The notes under the pieces were generated by a model. The model did no database searches. It saw nothing but the letters and a program-made list of their open reading frames with translations, and was not told where the DNA came from. A program made the position numbers and the translations under genes. 64,000 nucleotides of DNA. It comes from Chelativorans sp. J32. GTDB taxonomy: Bacteria > Pseudomonadota > Alphaproteobacteria > Rhizobiales > Rhizobiaceae. The stretch is from positions 172 to 64,171 of the forward strand of contig NZ_JAEQ01000023.1 in the NCBI RefSeq assembly GCF_000518985.1, given 5' to 3'. This document shows positions 1 through 9,019 of the stretch, piece by piece. Every line of letters starts with the position of its first letter. The stretch's first letter is position 1.

Positions 1-794
1 CCGAACGGCCTGAGCAGGAGCGGCGAATAGCTGCCGAGCGCGACGACAACCGCATCGGCGGCAAGCCGTCCCCGCTCGGTCACGACGGCGCGAACCCGGC
101 CGCCTTCCACATCCAGGCCCTTGATCTTCGTGCCATAGGCGAAGCTCACGCCGAGCGCTGCGGCTTTTTCGGCGAGCGCATTGGCGAATTTGAAGCAGTC
201 GCCGGTCTCGTCCTTCGGCGTCAGAAGGCCGCCGACGATCCTGTCGCGCACATGGGCGAGCGCCGGCTCGACGCGGATGCAACCGTCCCGGTCGAGCACT
301 TCATAGGGGATGCCGTCGGCGGCCAGTGCCTTCACATCCTTGGCCGAGGCGTCGAGCTGCTGCTGGGTGCGGAACAGCTGCAGCGTGCCCTGCATGCGCT
401 CGTCATAGGATATGGCCGTTTCGGCGCGCAGCTCCGCCAGCGAGATGCGGCTGTAGTCGGCCAGGCGCAGCATGCGGCTCTTGTTGATCGCATAGCGGCT
501 GGACGTGCAGTTGGCGAGCATCTGGACCAGCCATGACAGCATGGCCGCATCGACCTTGGGCCGCAGGATCAGCGGCGCGTGCTGCATGAACAGCCACTTC
601 ACTGCCTTGACCGGAATGCCCGGTGCGGCCCATGGCGAGCAATAGCCGAAGGACACCTCGCCGGCATTTGCAAAGCTGGTCTCCAGAGCCGGGCCAGCCT
701 GCCGGTCGACCACGATGACCTCATGGCCCGCCTTCGCCAGCTGATAGGCCGACGTCACGCCGATTATACCGGCACCCAAAACAATGACTTTCAT
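1..794 (-). CDS. dadA: D-amino acid dehydrogenase (DadA), C-terminal part outside window
   Basis: FAD-dependent membrane-associated enzyme that oxidises D-amino acids, classically D-alanine, to the 2-oxo acid and ammonia and passes electrons to the respiratory chain. About 264 N-terminal codons are present; the reading frame is open to base 1, so the 3' end is missing. The protein opens with the Rossmann motif [13 protein letters not shown] for FAD, followed by the DadA-typical [20 protein letters not shown] stretch and later [14 protein letters not shown]. The ATG at 794 gives the canonical family N-terminus. It follows purU on the same strand after 156 bp, so it may be in the same operon or have its own promoter. 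Family assignment is firm; its D-alanine role in this cluster is inference. Confidence 0.93.
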   Translation of the reverse strand, partial: MKVIVLGAGIIGVTSAYQLAKAGHEVIVVDRQAGPALETSFANAGEVSFGYCSPWAAPGIPVKAVKWLFMQHAPLILRPKVDAAMLSWLVQMLANCTSSRYAINKSRMLRLADYSRISLAELRAETAISYDERMQGTLQLFRTQQQLDASAKDVKALAADGIPYEVLDRDGCIRVEPALAHVRDRIVGGLLTPKDETGDCFKFANALAEKAAALGVSFAYGTKIKGLDVEGGRVRAVVTERGRLAADAVVVALGSYSPLLLRPF

Positions 795-950
795 GAGTTT
801 CTCGATGATCGATATGACGGGGGTCAATGCCCGCTGACGAGGCTTATTCGGTTATTGATTTCAACCGCCGCGACCCACCGCGAGCCAGCGACCATTGCTG
901 AGGCGAGCAATAGATTTAAGGGCCGTGCCGCCTGAATTCACGTGCATGCC

Positions 951-1847
951 TCACCCCATGCGCTCCGACGCATAAGAGCCCGGCGATGGCGGGAAGACCA
1001 CCGTCTTGTTTCCGTTCATGAACACGCGGCCATGTATATGGGCGTGGATCGCGCGTGCCAGGACCTGGCTTTCTACGTCGCGGCCGAGACTGATATAGTC
1101 ATCGACGCTTTGCGCATGCGTCACGCGCACGATGTCCTGCTCGATGATCGGCCCCTCGTCCAGATCCGCCGTCACATAGTGGGACGTCGCACCAATCAGC
1201 TTCACGCCGCGCTCGAATGCCTGCCTATAGGGATTGGCGCCCTTGAAGGACGGCAGGAAGGAGTGGTGGATGTTGATGATCCGGCCGGACATCTTGCTGC
1301 ACATCTCGTCCGAAAGGACCTGCATGTATCGCGCAAGAACGATCAGCTCGGCGCCGGTCTCCTCGATGATGCGCATCTGGGCGGCTTCGGCTTCGGGCTT
1401 GTTTTCCTTCGTCACCTTGATGCAGTGGAAAGGGATATCGTGGTTCACCACGAGCCGCTGGTAATCCATATGGTTCGAGATGACGCCGACGATGTCGATC
1501 GGCAACGCGCCGATGCGCCAACGGTAGAGCAGGTCGTTCAGACAATGGCCGAAGCGTGAAACCATCAGGATGACCTTGCGCTTGGCGGTCTCGTCGAAGA
1601 ACTCGGCCTCTGCCTCGTATCTCCTCGCGATCTCGGTGAAGCCTTCACGCAAGTCGTCAAGCGTACGGCCTTCCTCCGACCGGAAGCTGACACGCATGAA
1701 GTAGCGGCTGGTATCGGCGTCGTCGAACTGGGCACTGTCTGAGATATTGCAGCCATTGCTGGAAAGGTAAGAGGCGATTGCCGCCGTTACGCCCCGGATG
1801 GACGGGCAGGCGACACGCAGAGCATAGCGGTTGGATGGGATGGTCAT
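951..1847 (-). CDS. purU: formyltetrahydrofolate deformylase PurU
   Basis: Hydrolyses 10-formyl-THF to formate and free THF, used to recycle folate when one-carbon units are in excess. The 298-residue protein has the usual layout: an N-terminal ACT domain (about residues 5-85) and a C-terminal formyltransferase-fold hydrolase domain. The catalytic region shows INIHHSFLPSFKGANPY followed by GATSHYVTADLDEGPIIEQD, containing the family's catalytic Asn, His and Asp. It lies 25 bp downstream of folD on the same strand. Together with folD and a glyA paralog it forms an oxidative route from methylene-THF to formate, as seen beside demethylation and C1-releasing catabolic genes in related bacteria. 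Confidence 0.96.
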   Translation of the reverse strand: MTIPSNRYALRVACPSIRGVTAAIASYLSSNGCNISDSAQFDDADTSRYFMRVSFRSEEGRTLDDLREGFTEIARRYEAEAEFFDETAKRKVILMVSRFGHCLNDLLYRWRIGALPIDIVGVISNHMDYQRLVVNHDIPFHCIKVTKENKPEAEAAQMRIIEETGAELIVLARYMQVLSDEMCSKMSGRIINIHHSFLPSFKGANPYRQAFERGVKLIGATSHYVTADLDEGPIIEQDIVRVTHAQSVDDYISLGRDVESQVLARAIHAHIHGRVFMNGNKTVVFPPSPGSYASERMG

Positions 1848-1872
1848 GGCGTGAAACCTTTTTGGATACCGT

Positions 1873-2766
1873 TCAATTGGCGCGGAGACCGTTCTGCCGG
1901 CAGAAGGCGGTCAGCGTGTTGGACAGCAGGCAGGCGATGGTCATGGGGCCGACGCCGCCAGGCACGGGCGTGATCGCGCCGGCGTGCGCCGCCTCCTCGA
2001 AGGCGACGTCACCGGTGATGCGCGACTTGCCCTCTTCCTGAATCCGGTTGATCCCGACATCGATCACGACGGCGCCCGGCTTGATCCAATCGCCGCGGAC
2101 GAGCCCCGGCCGGCCAACGGCGACGACGAGGATGTCGGCGGTCCGGCACAGTTCCGGCGTGTTCCTCGTGCGGGAATGCGCGATGGTGACGGTGCAGTTC
2201 TCCTGGAGCAAGAGTTGCGCCATGGGCTTGCCGACGATGTTCGATTTTCCGACAACGACGGCGTTCTTGCCGGAAAGATCGCTGCCAAGGCGGTCCTTGA
2301 TCAGCATGAGGCAGCCAAGCGGCGTGCAGGGGACAAGCGCATCCTGGCCGGTGGCCAGCCGCCCTGCATTCGAGATGTGAAAGCCATCGACATCCTTTTC
2401 GGGATTGATTTCCTGGATGACGGCATTCGCATCGAGATGCTTGGGGAGCGGGAGCTGAACCAGGATGCCGTGGACTTCGGGATCGACGTTCAACCGGTCG
2501 ATCAGAGCCATCAGCTCCTCCTGCGTGGTCTCCGCGGGGAGCCGGTGAACGAAGGAGCGCATACCGGCCGCGATGCTTTGGCGGTGCTTTGAAGAGACGT
2601 AGACGGCGCTTGCCGGATCCTCGCCGACGAGAACCACGGCGAGGCCCGGGATGTTGCCGGTTCTCTCCTTGAGGTCTTCGATCCGGCCCTTGAGCTGCTC
2701 AAGCAGCCCGGCCGCGAACTGTTTTCCATCGATGATGGCGGGGCCCGAAATTCTATCCATTCCCAT
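1873..2766 (-). CDS. folD: bifunctional methylene-THF dehydrogenase/cyclohydrolase FolD
   Basis: Interconverts 5,10-methylene-THF, methenyl-THF and 10-formyl-THF with NADP. At 297 residues it is normal length. The catalytic lysine is in VYVSSKHR (about residue 60), with the cyclohydrolase residues Gln in ILVQLPLP (104) and Asp in KDVDGFH (127). The nucleotide-binding segment is [16 protein letters not shown] and the C-terminal signature is [16 protein letters not shown]. Two ATGs two codons apart (2766 and 2760) are possible starts. It sits between glyA and purU; given this context it probably runs in the oxidative direction, supplying 10-formyl-THF to PurU. The housekeeping copy may be elsewhere, so this could be a dedicated paralog. 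Confidence 0.96.
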   Translation of the reverse strand: MGMDRISGPAIIDGKQFAAGLLEQLKGRIEDLKERTGNIPGLAVVLVGEDPASAVYVSSKHRQSIAAGMRSFVHRLPAETTQEELMALIDRLNVDPEVHGILVQLPLPKHLDANAVIQEINPEKDVDGFHISNAGRLATGQDALVPCTPLGCLMLIKDRLGSDLSGKNAVVVGKSNIVGKPMAQLLLQENCTVTIAHSRTRNTPELCRTADILVVAVGRPGLVRGDWIKPGAVVIDVGINRIQEEGKSRITGDVAFEEAAHAGAITPVPGGVGPMTIACLLSNTLTAFCRQNGLRAN

Positions 2767-2838
2767 GCCAATCCCACTCGCTTTTCATGCGGGCCGACTC
2801 TCTGCGTGCCTGCGCTGGGAATCCTCGCATTCTTCATG

Positions 2839-2873
2839 CGAAGTGCCGTACCGGCCTTGGGCACGGCACTTCG
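2839..2873 (-). promoter_or_regulatory. intercistronic hairpin between glyA and folD
   Basis: A perfect 11-bp inverted repeat (2839-2849 pairs with 2863-2873, arm CGAAGTGCCGT) with a 13-nt loop lies in the 132-bp gap after the glyA stop codon. There is no uridine tract on the minus strand, so a simple intrinsic terminator is unlikely. An mRNA-stabilising or processing hairpin that sets different glyA and folD levels is the likelier reading. Confidence 0.6.
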
Positions 2874-2898
2874 GTCGGGTTTTGACGATGTTGGACCG

Positions 2899-4176
2899 TC
2901 AGTGTCCGTAGAGGGGGAAAGCCTTGGTCAGCTCGGCAACTTTCGCCTTTGCCGCTTCCACCACGGAGTCGGCATTGCCCGATGCCTCGGCCTCGATGAG
3001 ATCGGCTATGACATTGCCGATCGTGCGGAACTCGTCTTCCTTCATGCCGCGCGTTGTCGCGGCGGCAACGCCGAGGCGAAGGCCGACCCACTCTGGCGGG
3101 CGCGGGCTGTCGTTCGGGACGGGGTTCTTGTTCGAGGTGATGTTGGCGCGCGCCAGCACCACTTCAGCCTGCTTGCCGATGAGGCCCTTGCTCGACAGGT
3201 CGAGCAGGACGATGTGCGTGTCCGTGCCGCCCGAAACGATGCGGACGCCCCGCTCCATCAGTGTTGCAGCCAGCACTTTGGCATTGGCCTTCACCTGAGC
3301 GGCATAGACCTTGAAGTCGTCCTGCAGCGCTTCACCAAGGCAAATTGCCTTTGCCGCGAGAACCTGGCTGTGGAGCGAGCCCTGCACGCCCGGGAACACG
3401 GCCGACTGGAGCTTCTTGAACCATTCCTCGTTGTTGGTGAGGATCAGGCCGCCCCGCGGGCCGCGCAGTGTTTTGGTGGTGGTGCAAGTCACGATATCGG
3501 CATGCGGGAACGGTGAGGGATGCACGCCGCCCGCGACCAGACCGGCGATATGCGCCATGTCCACCAGGAACCAGGCGCCGACCTTCTCCGCGATCCGTCC
3601 CATGCGCTCGAAGTCGAGCTCGCGCGGATAAGCAGAACCGCCGGTTATAAGAAGCTTCGGGCGTACTTCCTCGGCGATGCGCTCCATCTCGTCGTAATCG
3701 ATGACTTCCGTTTCCGGATCGACATTGTAACTGTGCGCCTCGAACCAGCGGCCCGACAGGTTCCCTTTCATGCCGTGGGAGAGATGCCCACCCGCGGCGA
3801 GGTCGAGCGAAAGCACCTTGTCGCCCGGCTTGAGAAGCAGGAAAAAGACGGCGAGGTTCGCCTGAGTGCCAGAGTGGGGCTGGACATTCGCATAGGCGCA
3901 GTTGAACAGCTCCTTCGCGCGGTCGATTGCGGCCTGCTCGGCAATGTCGACGAATTCCCCGCCACCGTGAAAACGATTGCCGGGATAGCCTTCCAGCGTC
4001 TTGTTCGTCATCTCGTGGCCGAGCGCGTCGAGAACGGCGCGGCTGACGATGTTTTCGGAAGCGATGAGCTCGATCTGGTCCTGCTGGCGCTTGCGCTCAT
4101 TGTCCAGCGCCTGAGCAATGAGAGGATCGCGCTCGTGAACCGAGGCGTTGAAAAAGGCTTTCGTCTGTTCGCTCAT
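2899..4176 (-). CDS. glyA: GlyA-family hydroxymethyltransferase with altered active site (possible 2-methylserine hydroxymethyltransferase)
   Basis: PLP-dependent fold-type I enzyme of the serine hydroxymethyltransferase family, 425 residues from the ATG at 4176 (chosen over GTG at 4185 because GGAG lies 8 nt upstream). Family blocks are clear: LIASENIVS, EGYPGN, PHSGTQAN, FLVDMAHIAGL and KTLRGPRGG with the Schiff-base lysine at about residue 235. Two normally invariant residues differ: the RYYGG motif reads RFHGG (Tyr65 of E. coli numbering is His), and the TTTTHK motif reads TCTTTK (His228 is Thr). Those positions act in catalysis and reaction specificity in the E. coli enzyme. The operon partners FolD, PurU and DadA make 2-methylserine hydroxymethyltransferase (product D-alanine) an attractive alternative to ordinary SHMT. 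Fold certain, substrate inferred. Confidence 0.93.
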   Translation of the reverse strand: MSEQTKAFFNASVHERDPLIAQALDNERKRQQDQIELIASENIVSRAVLDALGHEMTNKTLEGYPGNRFHGGGEFVDIAEQAAIDRAKELFNCAYANVQPHSGTQANLAVFFLLLKPGDKVLSLDLAAGGHLSHGMKGNLSGRWFEAHSYNVDPETEVIDYDEMERIAEEVRPKLLITGGSAYPRELDFERMGRIAEKVGAWFLVDMAHIAGLVAGGVHPSPFPHADIVTCTTTKTLRGPRGGLILTNNEEWFKKLQSAVFPGVQGSLHSQVLAAKAICLGEALQDDFKVYAAQVKANAKVLAATLMERGVRIVSGGTDTHIVLLDLSSKGLIGKQAEVVLARANITSNKNPVPNDSPRPPEWVGLRLGVAAATTRGMKEDEFRTIGNVIADLIEAEASGNADSVVEAAKAKVAELTKAFPLYGH

Positions 4177-4318
4177 GGCCCTCACTCCAAAAAATTATTG
4201 TGCCATTTTCAGGTTGGGGCGAAAGGTAGCCACCTCCTTGATCCAGAAAAAGTTAATAATATTTGCGGGTACGTTCTGATCTGCTAATCATTGGCCCGAC
4301 ATCCCAAGGGAGTTCGCC
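4177..4318. promoter_or_regulatory. divergent promoter/operator region glyA-lysR
   Basis: This 142-bp gap separates the divergent starts of the glyA arm and the LysR regulator, the usual place for a LysR-type operator that controls both sides. It contains an AT-rich patch around 4252-4264. I could not pick a convincing T-N11-A inverted repeat, so the assignment rests on layout only. Confidence 0.4.
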
Positions 4319-5263
4319 ATGGATCTTGCCCGCCTGCGTGCCCTGCGAGAATTATCGATCCGAAAGACGATGGCCGCAGTTGCGGAAGCGCTCTACGTGT
4401 CACCTTCTGCCGTCTCGCAGCAGATCGCGCTTCTCGAAGAGGAAGTGGGGATCGACCTGATCGAGCGCCGCGGCCGCGGGGTCGAACTCACGCTTGCCGG
4501 CAGACAGCTGGTCGATCGTGTCGAGCGCATCCTCGTGGAACTGGAGTCGGCCCGCGCCGACATCGCCGAGCTGAAGAAGGTCATTGCCGGAGAACTGCGC
4601 GTAGCGGCGTTTCCTTCCGTGGCAGCAGCTCTTGTAGCCGGGACAATCCACGATCTTCATAGGATGCATCCGCGGCTCACCGTGCAATTCGACGAGATGG
4701 AGCCCGCGGAGAGCCTTGCCGCGCTGCGCAGCTGGCAGACGGACGTTGCGATCATCGACGATCTGAACGTGCCGCCGGGCGCGCTTGATCCGAATATTGA
4801 AACCATCCCGCTGATGGAGGACGTCTTTAATGTAATGGTGTCCCCCAAGCATCATCTCGCCGGGCGGCCTACGGTGACCCTCCAGCAATTGCGTGATGAG
4901 CGCTGGGCACTCGACACGGCCTCCTCAACCTACACCAAGATGATTTCCGATGCTTGCCAGGCGGCCGGTTTCACGCCGAACATTGTGGCGCGTTGCAAGG
5001 GTTTTGAGGTCACGATCGCCTTGATCCGCGAGGGCTACGGAATATCCACCATTCCGGGCCTGAGAGTCAGCTATGACCTGGAAGACGTATGGGTCTGCAA
5101 GATCGTCCCCGAAATCAGGCGCAACATATCTCTGGCCTTCCGGAAGGGAGAGAAGCGCAGCCCCGCGGTCCAGGCATTCATAACGCAGGTCAACGAGCGC
5201 GTCGGGGCCCGACGCCGCCTGCCGACGATCGAAGAGGTAGTGTCCAAGCTCGAAGCTGGTTGA
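4319..5263 (+). CDS. LysR-family transcriptional regulator
   Basis: A 314-residue LysR-type regulator. The N-terminal winged helix-turn-helix covers about residues 1-60 and includes MAAVAEALYVSPSAVSQQIALLEEEVG; the remainder is a periplasmic-binding-protein-like effector domain (about 90-295). An AAGGGAG ribosome site precedes the ATG. The gene is divergent from glyA-folD-purU-dadA and lies upstream of, and codirectional with, the amino acid ABC transporter genes. That position between both arms suggests it senses the imported amino acid or a pathway intermediate and activates both. The ligand cannot be read from the sequence. Confidence 0.93.
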   Translation: MDLARLRALRELSIRKTMAAVAEALYVSPSAVSQQIALLEEEVGIDLIERRGRGVELTLAGRQLVDRVERILVELESARADIAELKKVIAGELRVAAFPSVAAALVAGTIHDLHRMHPRLTVQFDEMEPAESLAALRSWQTDVAIIDDLNVPPGALDPNIETIPLMEDVFNVMVSPKHHLAGRPTVTLQQLRDERWALDTASSTYTKMISDACQAAGFTPNIVARCKGFEVTIALIREGYGISTIPGLRVSYDLEDVWVCKIVPEIRRNISLAFRKGEKRSPAVQAFITQVNERVGARRRLPTIEEVVSKLEAG

Positions 5264-5553
5264 CGCTTGTCCGGTGTATGTGCTTAAGCTCCAAACACTT
5301 TTAATTCGTAAATTTTGCTAAACTGTCAATAAAGCAGAATTAAGTAGACCTGCATGAACCGCATTCCTATCGTCTCGAATGCCGATTGGATTGGGCTCGT
5401 GCATCGGATTTTCCGAGGCGACCATAGGCCAACAACGGGAACATCAGCTTCAGAACGGCAAAAGCCGCTGTTGCCCCTATCGTCCACTCACAACGGCTAG
5501 AGAACAAGCGTCCTGCGCGTCCGCAGATTTGCGATAGAAACAGGGGGAATGCG

Positions 5554-6585
5554 ATGAAACTTACCAAAATCCTCACCGCCGGCGTTTTTGCGGGGCTCGC
5601 CCTTGCCGCCACCCAGGCCTCGGCCTCCGTGCTCGACACCGTCAAGCAGCGCGGCACGCTGAACTGCGGGACAGACAACACGGCTCCCGGCTTCGGCTAC
5701 CTCAATACTACCACCGGACAGATGGAAGGCCTCGACGTCGACTTCTGCAAGGCCGTCGCTGCCGCCGTGCTGGGGGATGCCTCGAAGGTCAAGTTCGTCA
5801 CGGTGACCGACAAGAGCCGCTTCGATGCGGTTCTGACCAACCAGGTCGATGTCGTCTTCGCGCACACCACCATCAAGCCGGCTCGCGAATCCTCGATCGC
5901 CGTGGACTTCCTGCCGATCAATTTCTACGACGGCACCGGTATCATGGTGAAAGCCGATCTCGGCGTGAAGGAATTCGCCGAGCTCGACGGCGCAACATTC
6001 TGCACCACGCAAGGCTCGGTCACGGAAACCGTTCTCACCAGCGCCTTCAAGGCGCGCGGCTGGGCCAATTCCAAGGTCCTGACCTATGAGAACCTGGAAA
6101 AGCTCTTCGCCGCGCTGAATTCCGGCCGCTGCAACGCCATGAGCACCGACAAGTCGGCGCTGGCCGCCTGGGCCGGCAATTCACCCAATCCGGCCGACTA
6201 TGTGATCCTCCCCGACACGCTCGACAAGTCGCCTTTCGCCGGCTTCGTCGCGGCCAATGATTCCAAGTGGCGCAACGCGCTGCGTTGGATCACCTACGGC
6301 CTTTTCCAGGCTGAGGAATCCGGCATCACCCAGGCCAATCTGGAAGAGAAGCTGAAGAGCGACGATCCGTTCGTCCAGAAATTCCTCGGCATCGGCGGCG
6401 GCTATGGCAAGGACTTCGGCCTTTCGGACGATTTTGTCGCCCAGGCAATCAAGGCCGTCGGAAACTACGGCGAGATCTACAACCGCAATCTTGGCCCCGA
6501 CACCAAGATGTATCTGGAGCGCAAAGGCACGCCGAATGCTCTCTGGACAGAGGGCGGCGCAATCTACTCGCCCCTCTGGAACTGA
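5554..6585 (+). CDS. polar amino acid ABC transporter substrate-binding protein (AapJ/BztA-like)
   Basis: Periplasmic solute-binding protein of 343 residues with a signal peptide (about residues 1-24, cleavage after ATQASA). The mature protein begins VLDTVKQRGTLNCGTDN, and the block GLDVDFCKAVAAAVLGD plus the paired cysteines are typical of the AapJ/BztA branch of the polar amino acid uptake family. The ribosome site CAGGGGGA precedes the ATG. The 290-bp upstream gap (5264-5553) presumably carries its promoter; I recognise no specific motif there. It is followed by a strong terminator and then the two permeases and ATPase. The family includes general L-amino acid transporters; the actual substrate here is unknown. 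Confidence 0.93.
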   Translation: MKLTKILTAGVFAGLALAATQASASVLDTVKQRGTLNCGTDNTAPGFGYLNTTTGQMEGLDVDFCKAVAAAVLGDASKVKFVTVTDKSRFDAVLTNQVDVVFAHTTIKPARESSIAVDFLPINFYDGTGIMVKADLGVKEFAELDGATFCTTQGSVTETVLTSAFKARGWANSKVLTYENLEKLFAALNSGRCNAMSTDKSALAAWAGNSPNPADYVILPDTLDKSPFAGFVAANDSKWRNALRWITYGLFQAEESGITQANLEEKLKSDDPFVQKFLGIGGGYGKDFGLSDDFVAQAIKAVGNYGEIYNRNLGPDTKMYLERKGTPNALWTEGGAIYSPLWN

Positions 6586-6595
6586 TCCTGTAGCT

Positions 6596-6631
6596 CGCTG
6601 GGGCGGGACATCCGCCCCAGCGTTCTTTTTG
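6596..6631 (+). terminator. intrinsic terminator/attenuator between binding protein and permease genes
   Basis: A perfect 11-bp GC-rich stem (6596-6606 with 6612-6622, loop GACAT) is followed by TTCTTTTTG. It lies in the 67-bp gap between the binding-protein gene and the first permease, where partial termination would give excess binding protein over membrane components. Confidence 0.85.
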
Positions 6632-6652
6632 TAAAGCGCTCGGAACTTCGAC

Positions 6653-7864
6653 ATGACCATCGATCGAACGGATGCGCGTGCGTTTGCGTCCGAAAGCGAC
6701 ATGCTAGCCTCAAAGCGGCGGCGCAACCGGTTCAGGCATGATGCCATTCAGGTCGCGATCATCGCTGCGGCCGTCGCTCTGGTGGCCCTCTTCGCCTACG
6801 CGGTGAAGGAAGGACTTGCGCGGCACGGCATCCAATTCAGCTTCTCCTTCCTCTGGGATGCCGCCGGCTTCGACATCAGCGAAGGCAAGACGCTCGTTTT
6901 CGACAATGGCCTTTGGCCGAGCCTCACCAGCTTCACTGCGGACCGCACCATCGCCCAGGCCTTTGTCACGGGGATCGTGAACACGATAAAGGTCGCGGTT
7001 CTCGCCATCATATTGAGCACGGTGCTCGGCACTCTTCTCGGTGTCGGGAGGCTTTCAACCAACTGGGTCGTTCGCAACCTCTCCTTCTGGTGCGTCGAGT
7101 TCGTGCGCAACACGCCGCTGCTGATCCAGCTCGTTTTCTGGTACTTCGCGGTGGTCCTGCATTTCCCCCCGCTTGCGGCCGCCGCCAAGTTCTACGGCGT
7201 CGTGATCAGCCAGCAGGGTCTCTATTTCCCCTCGCCTGTGTGGCATGGCGGTAGCTCGCCATTCGCTGTCGCAATGGCGGTCGCCTGCTGCGCGGCCATA
7301 CTCGGCCTGATCCTGAACGGGCGCGCGAAAATCCGCTGGATTTGCGCCGGCGCAGCCGTCGTGCTCCTCGGCGTGATGCTGGCGACCGGAACTTTGGGGC
7401 TGGATTATCCCGTCACCTCGAGATTCCAGGCGAGCGGCGGCACCAGCATGAGCCCCGAAATGGCTGCTCTGCTTCTCGCTATCGTCGTCAACAGTGCCTC
7501 CTATATCGCCGAGATCGTGCGTGGCTCGATTGACGCACTGCCCAAGGGGCAGTGGGAGGCAGCGGCCTCGCTCGGCCTCAGCCGCCGCAATACCGTCAAC
7601 GATATCATCCTCCCGCAGGTCTTCCGTGTGGTCCTGCCTTCCTTTGGAAACCAGTATATCAGCCTGACGAAGAACACCGCCCTTGGCATCGCCATCGGCT
7701 ATCCCGAGCTCTTCAATATCTACGGGACCATCGCCAACCAGACGGGCCACAGCCTCGAGGGCATCGTCATCGTGATGGTTTCCTATCTTGTCCTGAGCTG
7801 GGTCATCAGCGGCCTCGTCGCCTGGGCCGACCGTCGTCTCACCAAACGCGGAGCAGCACGATGA
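6653..7864 (+). CDS. amino acid ABC transporter permease (AapQ/BztB-like)
   Basis: Inner-membrane permease of 403 residues, longer than the roughly 220 of simple His/Glu permeases, as is usual for AapQ/BztB proteins that carry an extra hydrophobic insert. The first membrane segment is near residues 28-48; the binding-protein-dependent transport domain starts near GIVNTIKVAVLAIILSTVLG. The cytoplasmic EAA loop reads PKGQWEAAASLGLSRRNTV. The last four bases overlap the next permease start (ATGA), indicating translational coupling and a heterodimeric channel. Confidence 0.94.
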   Translation: MTIDRTDARAFASESDMLASKRRRNRFRHDAIQVAIIAAAVALVALFAYAVKEGLARHGIQFSFSFLWDAAGFDISEGKTLVFDNGLWPSLTSFTADRTIAQAFVTGIVNTIKVAVLAIILSTVLGTLLGVGRLSTNWVVRNLSFWCVEFVRNTPLLIQLVFWYFAVVLHFPPLAAAAKFYGVVISQQGLYFPSPVWHGGSSPFAVAMAVACCAAILGLILNGRAKIRWICAGAAVVLLGVMLATGTLGLDYPVTSRFQASGGTSMSPEMAALLLAIVVNSASYIAEIVRGSIDALPKGQWEAAASLGLSRRNTVNDIILPQVFRVVLPSFGNQYISLTKNTALGIAIGYPELFNIYGTIANQTGHSLEGIVIVMVSYLVLSWVISGLVAWADRRLTKRGAAR

Positions 7865-8991
7865 TCGCTACCGCCCTGAAATGGTCCAGGCACAATCTGT
7901 TCGGCAAGCCCTTCGATGCGCTGCTGTCCATCATCGTTATCCCCGGCGTTCTCTGGCTCATCTACCAGTCCCTCGACTGGGCGCTGACAAAGGCACAATG
8001 GGATATCATCCCGCAGAGCCTGCGCGTTCTCATGATCGGCATCTTCCCTGCCGACCAGGCATGGCGCGCATGGACAGCCGTGATCATCATCGCAGCGCTG
8101 CTCGGCGCAGGGCTCGGATGCGTTTTCGCATTCAGGAGCCGTCACGCTGGATTCCTGGCGTTGGTCTGGGCAGCCGCGGCAGTGCTGACCGGCACCAGCG
8201 ATCTCATCAACCTGCTCTTCATGGCGGCCGCGGTCGCGGTGTTTGCCGGTGGATGGGCAGTGACGTCGTACATCCCCGCCTCCCGCCGCGCGCTCATGGC
8301 GGCGAGCTTTATCGGCCTGATCGCGATTTTCGCAGTCATGTCGCCGCCTGGTGTCGGACTTTGGGGTGGCCTGCTGCTCAGCATCCTCCTCACGCTCGTC
8401 ACTGCAATCGTGTCGCTTCCGATCGGCATTCTGCTGGCGTTTGGTCGCCGCAGCCGCTTTTCCAGCGTCCGCATCATCTGCACCGCCTACATCGAGGTGA
8501 TGCGATCGGTGCCGCTGATCCTCGTCGTCTATTGGATCTGGATCCTGATGCCCGTCTTGGCGCCGCAATGGAACCTGGCGGATGTGGCGCGCGGCATGAT
8601 CGGCTTCACCCTCTTTTATTCCGCCTATGTGGCCGAATATGTGCGCAGCGGCCTGCAGGCGGTACCGCGGGGGCAAACCGAAGCAGCGCGCTCGCTCGGC
8701 ATGAGCGAGTTCGACATCAACCGCTCGATCGTCCTGCCGCAGGCGATCCGGGTGGTGGTTCCGCCGCTGGTCGGCAACGTGCTCGACATCTTCAATACGG
8801 CGCCGCTCGTCTTCATCATCGGACTGACGGACTTCCTGCGCGCCGGGCAGATGATCCTCGCCAATCCGCAATATGGCGATCGCACCTATGAAGTCTATTC
8901 GTTCCTGTTCCTCACCTACTTCCTTGTCGGCTCCCTGATCACATACGTGGCCCGCAAGCTAGAGGCTCACCTCGCTCGCGGCAGCAGATGA
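7861..8991 (+). CDS. amino acid ABC transporter permease (AapM/BztC-like)
   Basis: Second permease of the transporter, 376 residues. The ATG at 7861 overlaps the stop of the preceding permease and gives a cytosolic N-terminus ending in [12 protein letters not shown] before the first membrane helix. About eight hydrophobic segments are visible, with an inserted block in the middle before the transport domain that begins near [19 protein letters not shown]. The EAA loop is [20 protein letters not shown]. It should pair with the upstream permease and with the ATPase 28 bp downstream. Confidence 0.94.
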   Translation: MIATALKWSRHNLFGKPFDALLSIIVIPGVLWLIYQSLDWALTKAQWDIIPQSLRVLMIGIFPADQAWRAWTAVIIIAALLGAGLGCVFAFRSRHAGFLALVWAAAAVLTGTSDLINLLFMAAAVAVFAGGWAVTSYIPASRRALMAASFIGLIAIFAVMSPPGVGLWGGLLLSILLTLVTAIVSLPIGILLAFGRRSRFSSVRIICTAYIEVMRSVPLILVVYWIWILMPVLAPQWNLADVARGMIGFTLFYSAYVAEYVRSGLQAVPRGQTEAARSLGMSEFDINRSIVLPQAIRVVVPPLVGNVLDIFNTAPLVFIIGLTDFLRAGQMILANPQYGDRTYEVYSFLFLTYFLVGSLITYVARKLEAHLARGSR

Positions 8992-9019
8992 CCGACATTC
9001 CTCATTCCGGAGCATCGCG

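Noticed and set aside
892-911. Small inverted repeat ATTGCT/AGCAAT between purU and dadA as a terminator
   Set aside because: Only 6 bp with a 6-nt loop and no uridine tract; too weak to call.
7783-8871. 362-codon minus-strand frame opposite the second permease
   Set aside because: Extremely Asp/Arg/His-rich, typical antisense shadow of a hydrophobic membrane protein.
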